A DNA stretch of 64,000 nt from Fibrobacterota bacterium (GTDB lineage Bacteria; Fibrobacterota; Chitinivibrionia; Chitinivibrionales; Chitinispirillaceae): contig JAEYNR010000006.1 in the NCBI GenBank assembly GCA_023412475.1, positions 186,001 through 250,000 on the forward strand, given 5' to 3'. The notes beneath the pieces were generated by a model that was not told the DNA's origin, searched no databases, and saw only the letters and a program-made list of their open reading frames with translations. The position numbers and the translations under genes are program-made. Of the stretch, positions 38,129 through 47,729 are shown one piece after another; the first letter of the stretch is position 1, and each line of letters begins with the position of its first letter.

Positions 38129-40055
38129 ATGAATTTTCGCCAGATATTTGCAGGTATTACTCTTGCCACAATAGCTGCTCAAGCGGATATCAGTTACGAG
38201 CCCATTACATCAGGAGCCACCGAATCCGCAAAAAAGCTTTATAACTTTCTTGCGACCAATTTTGAAAGAAAAACAGTCTCAGGCATACAGACTGGTGAAC
38301 TTATAAATTCGGTGGGGCTTAAAAGTCAGCCGGATCTCAAAAGCGGTGAATGGTGTCTGTGGTAAGTATCCGGCGCTTGTAGGATTTGATTTTTTGTTCG
38401 CAACTGGAAAAACTGCCTCTGACTCCTGGTACAAAGAGTACACTAACAAAACGATCTCTCTTGCAATCGAACTCTGGAAAAATGGTGGTATTCCCGCTTT
38501 TTCATGGCATTGGAAAGATCCAAGTGATTCTGTTGATGCATTTTATGTAAAAGGAGCCGGAGATCCATATACAACCTTTGATTTTTCAAAAGCGTTTATA
38601 ACAGGCACGACCGATTGGGAGACATCATCCGGGACCTACAAACAACTGGTGAGCGACATTGATGAAATTGCAGCTCTTTTTAAAACACTGCAGGATTCTG
38701 GTGTTGGGGCTATTTTTCGTCCGCTGCATGAATGCGGTGGAAACTGGTTCTGGTGGAGTACAAAAACTCCAGCACAGTATGCAGCTCTCTATCGTCTTGT
38801 TTATACCCGCATGACAGAAACCAGCGAGATAAAGAATTTAGTCTGGGTATGGAATCCACAAGAGGCAGTTTTCGATGAAACGGCCTGGAATCCCGGTCCT
38901 ACGTACTACGATGTTATTGGTGTTGACATATACAATGCAGCCTACAATTACAAAAGCAACTCAGATGCATTCAAAAGTATGAAAACCAGATTTGGGACCA
39001 ACAAAATTTTAGCACTTTCAGAAAACGGTCCGATCCCCGATGCATCACTGATGCAGGCCGACAGCGCTATCTGGTCGTGGTATATGCCCTGGTATGAGTC
39101 CTGGGACGGCAAATTTGTGAGCAGAACCAAAAATACCGTATGGAAAGCCAATCTTTAATCATCATGCATTTACACTCTCGACAAAATGCCTGGCTGGGAT
39201 GAATTTACAATCAACACAACCAAGGTTACTGTTTGTAATGTAGATTATAAGCTCGGTGATCTTGATACTGCAGTCGAACTGCAGGCCGTACAACTGGATA
39301 CAAGTAACGGAAACGGCTGGCTTAAAATTACTGTTAACAATATGCAGCATGAAATCAATGATGGTGGTGATACGACTCTGTATGCTGGTGCCAATGTCTA
39401 CATTGAGCCATCAAACGATTTTAGCGGAGCAAAAACAGCTTCGTTTACAGCTTATAACACAAGTCTTTCCGGAGTATGGATAAGCGTTGCTATTTTAACA
39501 AATGAAACATGGGACTGGGAAATGCCGCCTGAAGGAAAATGGCTCAATGCGGGCGATTCGGTAAAATGTAGCTTCGATGTCAGCAAGATGAGTATGGATA
39601 ATATTGCTAAATTCTATATCATGATATCAACACCGGACTATTCCGGAACTCTTTACTTCGATAACTTCATAACAGACAGGGGAACAGTTGCAACTTTTGA
39701 TGCACCTTCAGACCTGTTTAAAAAAGATGGTGATGGTGCGGAAAAATTTGTCACAGACCTTTCGCTCATCGGTGGTGGCAAGAGCAACAACATAAAAGAT
39801 AAAAAAGGAACTGCTGTCCTCTCTCTGGCGCAAATCACATTAAAGGGTAGAAAACTTCAGATTGCTGTTGAAAAAAACGTAACAATAGATCTCAGCATAT
39901 TCAACCTTCAGGGAAATCTGGTAAAAAGGTTCAATAAGAGTTCGATTACCAGTGGCATGAATTCATTTGCTTTAGATAATCTGACGAGAGGTCTCTATAT
40001 CGTTAGAGCATCCAGTCCGTACGGTGTGCAGCAAAGGCAGATCGTCATTAAATGA
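38129..40055 (+). pseudogene. Exported GH26 mannanase-like enzyme, frameshifted and interrupted
   Basis: An AAGGAGAG Shine-Dalgarno and signal peptide open a gene of about 640 codons. An extra A in the run 38339-38342 shifts the frame: removing it reads DLKAVNGVCGKYPALVGFDF continuously. The GH26 barrel then follows with the acid/base region RPLHECGGNWFWW and the nucleophile region ALSENGP. An in-frame TAA at 39156 interrupts before a carbohydrate-binding-type beta-sandwich (39186 on). The gene ends in a sorting-like domain closing with RGLYIVRASSPYGVQQRQIVI. It was built as a secreted beta-mannanase. As it stands it cannot give a full product, unless the indel and stop are sequence errors. 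Confidence 0.85.
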
Positions 40056-40296
40056 ATGTATCTGATCAGATATCATTCCGGGTGTCGAAAAGATTCAAGA
40101 AACTGCTATAGGATGAGAACTTATCAGGCATAAGTTCCCATTTTTTTCCGCAGGAATTGAATAACAATGGAAATACACTGTCTCTTTCATCATTTAATGA
40201 AAATGGCATAGCAATATTCTTTTCAAAAGAATTTTTTTCTCTTGTCTCATGTTTATCATTCTCGGTTGTAATGGTGGACTTCAAATACCGGACAAT

Positions 40297-40557
40297 CTAC
40301 TTTCCTTCTTCTTTTTCCCTCTCACTACACTCCCACTTATAATAAATGTACAACGACTCCACTTTTCTTCTGGCCCAGGGAGTTTTTCTAAGAAACTTCA
40401 GACTTGACTGTATACTGGGATCACTGTAAAAACAGCGTATATTAACAGCGTCTGCCATTTGTTCCCAGCCAATAAGCTCCACAAGCTTTTTTAACATTGC
40501 CTGGAGGGTTACCCCATGAAGAGGGTCTTTATTATAATTTCCAGAACCTTCACTCAT
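40297..40557 (-). CDS. VF530 family (DUF2132) DNA-binding protein
   Basis: An 86-residue small protein. The family hallmark segments DPLHGVTLQAMLKKLVE, IRCFYSDPSIQSSLKFLRKTPWAR and KVESLYIYYK are intact. Members are predicted to bind DNA through a short helical fold. ATG 40557 is chosen because the family begins there; the frame is open further upstream into the helicase 3' end. It lies downstream of the DEAD-box gene on the same strand. Confidence 0.9.
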   Translation of the reverse strand: MSEGSGNYNKDPLHGVTLQAMLKKLVELIGWEQMADAVNIRCFYSDPSIQSSLKFLRKTPWARRKVESLYIYYKWECSEREKEEGK

Positions 40558-40595
40558 TGTATTAATCTTCTTGTTATTTATTATTAACTTTATGT

Positions 40596-41825
40596 TTACC
40601 GTTTTTTCTTTTTCCGTTTCAGCCACTGTTCATGTTCAGCGATAAGTTCTTCAATACTCTGTTTTTTTGACTGATCGGCGGTCTCCGGGAGCACATCACT
40701 TCTGTCGGTTTTTATCACTTGTACTTTTTTAGTAACAAACTGCTCTATTTCATCAAGAATACTCTTTTCCTCTTTACTGCAAAAGGAAATGGCGCTTCCT
40801 TTACTTACACCCCGTCCGGTTCGCCCAACGCGATGTACATAGTTTTCGGCCTTTTCGGGTAAGTCGTAATTGACCACAAAGTGCACATTGGGAATATCTA
40901 TACCTCGTGCGCTGATATCAGTAGCAATCAGAACCCTCACCTTATTGCTTTTAAATTGTTTCATCACAGCAGTCCGCTCACTCTGATCCTTCTCACTATG
41001 AATGGTAAGTGCGCAGATCGATACCCGCGCCATCGCTTTTGCCACCCGCTCTGCACGAACTTTTGTCCGTACAAATACCATTATATTACTTTCCGGATGA
41101 TCATTGATGAACTTTTCCAGATAGAACCGCTTGTCATCCATCTCCACGAACATCACATAATGACTGACATTTCTTGATACCGGATCATCAGGAGAAACCT
41201 GAATGCGGATGGCACTAGTTTTTACCTGAGAGAACGCGAGTTTTTTAATATCAGGGTTGATAGTTGCAGAAAAGAATAGAGTCTGATGTTTAGGTGGAAG
41301 CATCTTTTTGACATATTTTATATCTTCAATAAATCCAAGATCCAGCATGTGATCAGCTTCGTCAAGTACTAAGGTACTCACCTTTTCCAGCTTCAGCGCA
41401 TTCTGGTTAATCAAATCAAACATTCTTCCAGGTGTGGCAATCAAAATGTCAATTCCGTCCTGAAGTTTTTTAATCTGTGAATCCTGCTCCACTCCTCCAT
41501 GAAGTGTAAAAGAAACAACTTTGGTGTGACGGGACAGAGCTGAAAACACCTCGCCTATCTGCAGTGCGAGTTCGCGGGTCGGTACCATTACTATACATTT
41601 TATACCGGTTGATCTCTTGCTTGACTTATACTGATGTATCTTATTTATTATTGGAATGGCAAATGCGGCTGTCTTTCCGGTACCTGTCTGAGCAACAGCA
41701 AGAACATCTTCTCCCCGTAATATTGGAGGTATCGCTTTATATTGGATATCGGTTGGACGAATAAAACCAAGTTTGTTCAGATTATTCTTAATATCACTTG
41801 AAATATTATAGTCTGAAAATTTCAT
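40596..41825 (-). CDS. rhlE: DEAD-box RNA helicase, RhlE type
   Basis: A 409-residue ATP-dependent RNA helicase for ribosome assembly or RNA turnover. The Q motif (GFIRPTDIQYKAIPPIL), motif I AQTGTGKT, motif II DEAD, motif III SAT, and the C-terminal RGIDIPNV and HRVGRTGR motifs are all present. The C-terminal tail is short and basic (WLKRKKKKR), as in RhlE-like proteins, with no DbpA domain. Followed by VF530 and preceded by a YwbE gene on the same strand; these three often sit together in anaerobes. Confidence 0.95.
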   Translation of the reverse strand: MKFSDYNISSDIKNNLNKLGFIRPTDIQYKAIPPILRGEDVLAVAQTGTGKTAAFAIPIINKIHQYKSSKRSTGIKCIVMVPTRELALQIGEVFSALSRHTKVVSFTLHGGVEQDSQIKKLQDGIDILIATPGRMFDLINQNALKLEKVSTLVLDEADHMLDLGFIEDIKYVKKMLPPKHQTLFFSATINPDIKKLAFSQVKTSAIRIQVSPDDPVSRNVSHYVMFVEMDDKRFYLEKFINDHPESNIMVFVRTKVRAERVAKAMARVSICALTIHSEKDQSERTAVMKQFKSNKVRVLIATDISARGIDIPNVHFVVNYDLPEKAENYVHRVGRTGRGVSKGSAISFCSKEEKSILDEIEQFVTKKVQVIKTDRSDVLPETADQSKKQSIEELIAEHEQWLKRKKKKR

Positions 41826-41890
41826 TATTCCTCTTATTTGTTATTTATTCTATTGAAAGTTAATTTGCAATCAAAACCCATCAACTGTTT

Positions 41891-42085
41891 TTATGAAAGT
41901 ATCTGCCTTACTCTTCCTACACTGCCATCCTCTAATCTTACCTTTATTCCGTGAGGATGAGTTGGGGAGTTAGTCAGAATATCTTTCACTACACCTCTTG
42001 TTAACGCACCACTCTTCTGGTCCTTTTTTAAAACAATCATCACTTCGAGTCCAGGAACAATTTTATTTCTATTTTGACCATCCAT
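41891..42085 (-). CDS. YwbE family protein (DUF2196)
   Basis: A 64-residue basic protein matching the YwbE family: NKIVPGLEVMIVLKKDQ, TRGVVKDILTNSPTHPHGIKV and VGRVRQIL. The family is small and of unknown biochemistry, with an OB/KOW-like pattern that suggests RNA binding. It lies 65 bases upstream of the DEAD-box gene on the same strand, which fits a role in RNA metabolism. Confidence 0.9.
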   Translation of the reverse strand: MDGQNRNKIVPGLEVMIVLKKDQKSGALTRGVVKDILTNSPTHPHGIKVRLEDGSVGRVRQILS

Positions 42086-42345
42086 ACTGTTTTTTTCTTT
42101 CTGATTAACGATGGTGTGCCATTTAAAACTTTAATACACTACCATCTCATTTCAACAATAAAAATCAAACAATTGTGCACAATCGCAAGATTTTAGCCAT
42201 TTTTTTTCAGATCATCAGGTTTAAAGAATCGGATTTAAGACCATTACTTTCACATTCTTTTGAGGAGTTGATAACCCCCCAAAAAAACTTCGGTTTTACT
42301 CACCATAAAACTCTGGTAACCAGAATATACTATTTTTGACTGGTT

Positions 42346-43452
42346 TTATTTAATTGTCGAATTAACCACAGTTTTTTTAGTATCCGTATGCATGGAAATA
42401 GCCGGCAGGGTATACCATGAGCCACCGATATTGTTCTGAATAACAGAATTTTCTATATGAATACTGCCGCTATGATCGTTTGAAACAAAGAATATGGCAG
42501 ATCCATGGGTATTTACACTATTATATTCTATTCTTGACCCATAAATTGAAAGTGTCATAAAGTTACCATCATTGTAAATTGCTCCGCCACTACCACCTCC
42601 GGGAGTATTTTCTTTTGCCGGATTTCCACCACTTCCAAGTGCTTTATTGTATGAAAACAAACAATTGTATATAGCCCATGATACACCGATACTGCTGATA
42701 GCCCCACCATTGGCTCCCTTGTTTCCGTATCCTTCTGCACCACCGAATGTACAATTAACAAGATACACAGGCAAATCATTATACTGGTCAAATACTCTTA
42801 TAGCAGCTCCACCTACATCGGGACCATTTCGTTTACATCCATTATTAAAAAACCTGCAATTTACTGCCTTGAAACGTCCTCCTCGAATCCATATTGCCCC
42901 TCCACCATCGAATTTAGTTTCTGATGTTGAATTTCCATCAACAAAGGTCAGGTTCTGGACAGTTAATCTGGGCGTTTCCTGATTATTACAGTGAGAAGTG
43001 GTCCAATGCTGTATTGAATCACATGTGTTCATGTAAAGAATTCGCCTTGCACCGCAACCACTGAGAGTTACCATTCCCCCACCATCGATGACTATATAGT
43101 CTGATGCATCATTAAACACTTTCGCTGTTTTTTCAAGCATAATAGTAACTGGCGATCCACCAGAATTAAAGGTAATTACTCCACCCCTGGCAACTGCATC
43201 TATAAAATTATCAGATGTTACACTTTCAGGTGTACCTGTTCCAACTATAATATCGGGATCTAAAACATCTTCCAGCCCGGCTGGTTCGGGTATGGGGTAG
43301 TTTCCTGACTGGTTACCGGCGGCTGGCCCGTTTACAGGATTTGTAAGAGGATTCGGTACTTCAACAATTTTTAAATTATCCGATGTATTGCAAAAACAGA
43401 TAACTATTAAGAAAATAAGAAAGTTAAGACATTTTGCATTTGAAATATGCAT
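42346..43452 (-). CDS. Exported parallel beta-helix protein
   Basis: A 368-residue protein with an N-terminal hydrophobic signal (CLNFLIFLIVICFC). A Pro/Gly-rich linker with NPLTNPVNGPAAGNQSGNYP leads to a right-handed beta-helix with repeated GGAIWIRGG, GGAISSIG, GGAIYNDG turns and N-rich loops. This type occurs in pectate-lyase-like and polymorphic outer-membrane proteins. No catalytic residues can be assigned. It ends abruptly after VNSTIK without a sorting domain, so it may be C-terminally truncated next to the transposase relics that begin about 160 bases upstream of its start. The function is unknown; surface attachment or polysaccharide binding is a guess. Confidence 0.75.
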   Translation of the reverse strand: MHISNAKCLNFLIFLIVICFCNTSDNLKIVEVPNPLTNPVNGPAAGNQSGNYPIPEPAGLEDVLDPDIIVGTGTPESVTSDNFIDAVARGGVITFNSGGSPVTIMLEKTAKVFNDASDYIVIDGGGMVTLSGCGARRILYMNTCDSIQHWTTSHCNNQETPRLTVQNLTFVDGNSTSETKFDGGGAIWIRGGRFKAVNCRFFNNGCKRNGPDVGGAAIRVFDQYNDLPVYLVNCTFGGAEGYGNKGANGGAISSIGVSWAIYNCLFSYNKALGSGGNPAKENTPGGGSGGAIYNDGNFMTLSIYGSRIEYNSVNTHGSAIFFVSNDHSGSIHIENSVIQNNIGGSWYTLPAISMHTDTKKTVVNSTIK

Positions 43453-43614
43453 AAACTCTACCTCATTTCAAAATAAACTCAGTCAAATTACTACCCCCAG
43501 AGGTGCGGTAATTCTTGTTTTTGTGGGCTCTATCCAGTGCATTCTTGTCGTTAACCCAAGGTTGCAGACAAGATGCCTGAATCATCTGTAAGTAAAAAAT
43601 AATCCTGCGCAACC

Positions 43615-43920
43615 AGTCAGTTCTCGACATGCCGTATCGGGACACCCCAGACATACCAGCCAAAAATGCAAAATGGCCTGGGAGTCGCTGCTAAAGGCAT
43701 ATATGAAGTCGCCAAATTGTAGTACACTAAATACTGCGTACCATTAAGCTCATAAATTTTAAAGAATGCGATGGCATAATTGAGCGAATTCTCAAACATT
43801 GCGGCAAGTGGAAGGCTGCTCATTGAACGTTCACTGCACATCCCTGGTGACTACCCACTGGTGAGGGTTGCCGAAGAACCATTACTGGATTACAGTTTCT
43901 TTGATCATAACTGCGTGTAA
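43615..43920 (+). mobile_element. Relic of an IS91-like transposase C-terminus (copy A)
   Basis: The best-preserved copy. GIIERILKHCGKWKAAH is followed, after a frame change, by an open 35-codon tail from about 43816 that ends EEPLLDYSFFDHNCV and TAA. It shares about 200 bp with copy B, starting at CGACATGCCGTATCGGGACACC. It carries several stops and indels and no intact transposase. Confidence 0.7.
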
Positions 43921-44156
43921 TTCCTGCCACTGCTACTTTAGCTTAATATACAAGTCTTGGCTCCACTATTACCAAATTCGATTAAATACTTATTGGAGAT
44001 GAGTGTTTTTGGGATTAATAAATGCTCAACATTGAGCTACAGGCACATAACAACACACTCAGATTTCTTGCTCCCGAATATTTAATATCCTATTTTAATT
44101 TTACTTGTATAATATGTTTTCTTATAAGCTTATTATCGTAGATGATGGCAAGATGA

Positions 44157-44468
44157 GGATCGGGCTGTGTAGAATTGCTGGGAAGAGTAAAAATAAAGGA
44201 TACCGGTCTTTCTAAAAATTGTGAAGAATCTGATGTACTGAAAAATCTCAGACGGGAAGCGTGTGCTGTGGGGGCTGATATTATCAATATAGTCGCTGAA
44301 AAAAGAGCAGATGTTTTGAGTACATGTTATAGAGTTAATGCAGAACTGTTAAAATCAAAAGATAGTCAATATACTGAAGGCCTGCAATCCGGTTATGAAT
44401 ATAAATCCAAAAATGTAGATAGTAGAGTTCGAGAAGATAAAAAAAGAAAGAGAGGTATGTTTATTTAA
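44157..44468 (+). pseudogene. Lipoprotein fragment without signal peptide
   Basis: After a TGA at 44154 the frame reads GSGCVELLGRVKIKDTGLSKNC and continues to STCYRVNAELL, ending at 44468. The KIKDTGL...C...EACAVGADIINI...STCYR pattern is that of small outer-membrane lipoproteins with a conserved disulfide-type domain. The segment where the signal peptide and lipobox should stand is disrupted; only a TTG at 44175 could start translation. It lies between two transposase relics, so it is probably a truncated leftover. Confidence 0.55.
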
Positions 44469-44497
44469 TTGAATGAATAATATCGAAGACAAAAAAT

Positions 44498-44765
44498 TAG
44501 TTCCCGACATGCCGTATCGGGACACCCAGTACCGGCCCAAAATGCCAAATGAACTGGGTGGCCGCTGATAAAGACCGAATATGAATTCGCCCCACTGCAG
44601 TGCACTATGTAGTGCTGAGTAACCATTGAGATTTAATACTATAGAAGTCAATGTCGTGATTGAGCGAATTCTCAAAAAATTGTGGCAAGTGGATGGAGGC
44701 TAATTACTCGTTCACCATCCATCCCTTGTACTACTTCACCAGTGAGTTACACAATTCAATTGCTT
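44498..44765 (+). mobile_element. Relic of an IS91-like transposase C-terminus (copy B)
   Basis: It contains CGACATGCCGTATCGGGACACC, then in shifting frames RFNTIEVNVVIERILKK and TRSPSIPCTTSP. It is collinear with copy A over about 260 bases, with many substitutions and small indels. It ends about 230 bases before echA; no other gene was recognised in that gap. Confidence 0.65.
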
Positions 44766-44998
44766 TTCGGACCGATTTTGGTTATATTTGATGCCAGTTT
44801 ATTCAAAGGCTTTCAAATGCATAACATTTCGATACATAATTTCTTGGATTATTACAAAGAAAATGCCATCGAATTGTTTAGTGCCAGAGATCGTTTTCTG
44901 ATGAATAAACAGAGAAAATCGCTTCTTTACAAGAGCACGCATTTTAGATACCCCACTTTAGGCCAACCCTGTTAAAATTTTTCCAATAGATACAAGCT

Positions 44999-46879
44999 AT
45001 GTCCACACCTTTATTTTTAATTGCATTTCCATTATTTATTTCTGTTATCCTTTTATTTCTTAAAAACAACACTGCACGATTTGCGGTAGTGTTCACTTCC
45101 TTTTTAGTTCTTTTGGCGGCATCAATACAACTTGCAGTTGATTATTTTAAAAGTGATATGCAATTCCTGACAGTACCCTGGGACTTTGCAGATCATGCCA
45201 TACTTGCAGTTGAGGTTTTACTCTCTTTATATGTGTTATCCATCGGAATACGCAATAAACAAAAGCTTGTTTCGTTGTTTGTTGTAATCCAGTTATTACC
45301 GCTCTTGTGGTTTGAACTTAAAGGTCCTCATATAGAAATAGAAAAAACGCTTGTTGTTGATCGTTTGTCTGTAGTAATGGCATTGATAATTGGTATTGTA
45401 GGTGGAATTATCAGCATCTATTCGCTTGGATACATGCGGGAATTTCATGAACAACACCACAAAGAATACCGGGATAAACGCTGCTTTTTCTTTTTTGTCG
45501 TTTTCGCATTTCTGGGAGCGATGTACGGAATTATTTTTTCAAACAATCTTCGCTGGCTCTATTTCTTCTGGGAAATAACCTCGGTAAGCTCTTTTCTACT
45601 AATCGGTTATAAAGGTACAACGGAATCGATAAAAAATGCATTTTTAGCGTTACGGCTCAACCTCCTTGGCGGAGTCGGTTTTGCAGCCGCAATCATTTAT
45701 CTGCAAACCCGCGTCGGCATTCTCGAACTTGACAAAGTTATGTTTTCAACAAAAGCAACCGTTCTGCTGCCAGTTGCTCTGATGTGCTTTGCCGGTTTGG
45801 CGAAATCTGCACAGTTACCTTTTTCCAAATGGCTGCTTGGGGCCATGGTTGCGCCGTCTCCAGTTTCGGCTTTATTGCATTCAAGCACGATGGTAAAAGC
45901 CGGCGTTTATCTGATTTTACGATTTGCCGGAGTTCTGGAAGGAACCTTTGCTGGATTCATGATTGCACTTGTTGGTGGAATCACATTTCTTATCTGCTCA
46001 TGTATCGCAGTCAGCCAGAGCGATGCAAAAAAGGTTCTTGCTTATTCGACAATTGCCAATCTCGGCCTGATAGTTCTCTGTGCCGGTCTTGGTACCTATG
46101 AAGCTGTGTGGGCTGCTATTTTACTTATAATTTTTCATGCAGTTGCCAAATGCCTGCTGTTTTTGTGTGTCGGTGTTGCTGAGCATAAAATCCATAGCCG
46201 TGATATTGAAGACATGGCAGGACTCATCATTACCATGCCAAAATTATCCATTATGATGCAGATCGGAATGGCAGGGATGTTTCTGGCACCATTCGGAATG
46301 CTTATCAGTAAATGGGCTGTTTTGCAGGCGCTTGTGGATTTCAATCCACTATTAGCAGTATTTGTCATCTTCGGATCTTCAGCTACCTTATTATACTGGG
46401 TTAAGTGGATGGGACGTTTGCTGACTGTTGTGGGTAAACAGGATGAGCTCGAGGGAACTGTCCACCGGACTGAATGGTTTTCTATGGGCGCTCTGGCATT
46501 TTTGACTATTGGCGTTTGCGGCTTTTTCCCTCTTGTAGCACATTCATTTGTAGAACCATATATTGAAGAAATTTATCACTGCACCGTTGATATGGGACAT
46601 GGCAATATAACGATCATGCTAATAATGCTGGCGATGGTTGCTTTATTCCCATTAAGCTTTTTTAGGTATGGAAAAAGCGTAAAAGTTGTTGACGCATATC
46701 TTGGTGGTACAAACACTCCGCAAGGAATAGATTTTTATAATTCGTTCAACGCATCACAGCAGATGTATATGAAAAGTTACTATATGCATGAATTTTTTAA
46801 TGAAAAGAAATTATTGCTTATAGGAATTGCTGTAAGTACCGTATTAATTCTTATTTCAGTGGTGTCGCCAATATGCTGA
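44999..46879 (+). CDS. echA: Ech hydrogenase subunit A (NuoL/MrpA-like)
   Basis: The large antiporter-like membrane subunit of an energy-converting [NiFe] hydrogenase. It has 626 residues with about 15-16 hydrophobic segments. Typical proton-translocating elements are seen: LRWLYFFWEITSVSSFLLIGYK near residue 185, AKSAQLPFSKWLLGAMVAPSPVSALLHSSTMVKAG near residue 270 (with the conserved Lys and His), and FHAVAKCLLFLCVG near residue 380. It is the first gene of the operon echABCDEF-hypA-hypC/hydE. Its stop overlaps the echB start by 7 bases. No strong Shine-Dalgarno is visible before the ATG. The complex couples ferredoxin oxidation and H2 formation to ion export. Confidence 0.93.
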   Translation: MSTPLFLIAFPLFISVILLFLKNNTARFAVVFTSFLVLLAASIQLAVDYFKSDMQFLTVPWDFADHAILAVEVLLSLYVLSIGIRNKQKLVSLFVVIQLLPLLWFELKGPHIEIEKTLVVDRLSVVMALIIGIVGGIISIYSLGYMREFHEQHHKEYRDKRCFFFFVVFAFLGAMYGIIFSNNLRWLYFFWEITSVSSFLLIGYKGTTESIKNAFLALRLNLLGGVGFAAAIIYLQTRVGILELDKVMFSTKATVLLPVALMCFAGLAKSAQLPFSKWLLGAMVAPSPVSALLHSSTMVKAGVYLILRFAGVLEGTFAGFMIALVGGITFLICSCIAVSQSDAKKVLAYSTIANLGLIVLCAGLGTYEAVWAAILLIIFHAVAKCLLFLCVGVAEHKIHSRDIEDMAGLIITMPKLSIMMQIGMAGMFLAPFGMLISKWAVLQALVDFNPLLAVFVIFGSSATLLYWVKWMGRLLTVVGKQDELEGTVHRTEWFSMGALAFLTIGVCGFFPLVAHSFVEPYIEEIYHCTVDMGHGNITIMLIMLAMVALFPLSFFRYGKSVKVVDAYLGGTNTPQGIDFYNSFNASQQMYMKSYYMHEFFNEKKLLLIGIAVSTVLILISVVSPIC

Positions 46880-47727
46880 AAATTTTATTTGTCATTCTAT
46901 ATGTAATCATCGCTCCACTTCTTGGTGGCCTTATGGCCGGGATCGATCGGAAAATAACATCACGCCTGCAGGGGCGAGTTGGCCCACCGGTTTTCCAGCC
47001 GTTTTATGATGTACTGAAACTCTTTAAAAAAGAGACCATGGTTGTACGTCGGTCACAAAATTTTTATGTTCTTTTTTCTCTCATCCTTGTCATTTTTACA
47101 ACTGGGTTATTTGCCTGGGGGGCAAATATTCTTCTTGTCATTTTTGCACTTACTCTTTCGAGCATCTTTTTTGTTCTCGGTGGCTTTAAAGCCAGTTCAC
47201 CATACAGTTTTATCGGTTCGCAACGGGAGCTTATACAGATCGCTTCCTATGAACCAGCGGTACTGCTGTCGGCTATTGGCATGTATATGGTGACGGACAG
47301 TTTCAACATCATGACAATTTTTATCTACAATAAGCCCTTGTACATACCACTTGCCGGAATTGTACTGTCATACCTGTTTATTCTACCCATTAAATTACGC
47401 AAATCTCCCTTTGATCTCTCCACTTCTCATCACGCACACCAGGAGCTTGTAAAAGGAATCACCACAGAATTCTCAGGCAGGGCACTCGCCCTGATCGAAA
47501 TTACTCACTGGTATGAGAGTACAATCGCACTTGGAATCGTTTTTCTGTTTTTTTCACCAAACATCCTTACGGGTGTGCTTGCTGCAGCAGTGGTTTATTT
47601 TCTGATGATCATTGTTGATAACTCTTTCGCTCGTGTTAAATGGCAGAAAGCATTTTCAAGTTCCTGGCTTGTCGCCTTGATTCTTGGAGTTGGAAACATT
47701 ATCATCTTATCCTGTTTGTCGAAATAA
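46873..47727 (+). CDS. echB: Ech hydrogenase subunit B (NuoH-like)
   Basis: The membrane anchor subunit that connects the hydrophilic hydrogenase module to the ion channel. It has 284 residues and about eight hydrophobic segments. The family-defining ERK(I)-xSRxQxRxGP region reads DRKITSRLQGRVGPPVFQP near residue 26. The conserved loop SPYSFIGSQRELIQIASYEPAVLL lies near residue 107, and RKSPFDLSTSHHAHQELVKG near residue 178. It overlaps echA and is followed by echC after 2 bases. Confidence 0.95.
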   Translation: MLKILFVILYVIIAPLLGGLMAGIDRKITSRLQGRVGPPVFQPFYDVLKLFKKETMVVRRSQNFYVLFSLILVIFTTGLFAWGANILLVIFALTLSSIFFVLGGFKASSPYSFIGSQRELIQIASYEPAVLLSAIGMYMVTDSFNIMTIFIYNKPLYIPLAGIVLSYLFILPIKLRKSPFDLSTSHHAHQELVKGITTEFSGRALALIEITHWYESTIALGIVFLFFSPNILTGVLAAAVVYFLMIIVDNSFARVKWQKAFSSSWLVALILGVGNIIILSCLSK

Positions 47728-47729
47728 TT

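Noticed and set aside
23539..39158. Possibility that TAA is read as a sense codon, given several in-frame TAAs in otherwise good genes
   Set aside because: TAA ends many intact genes here (tyrA, echD, echE, the chemoreceptor), and the interruptions also include TGA and indels.
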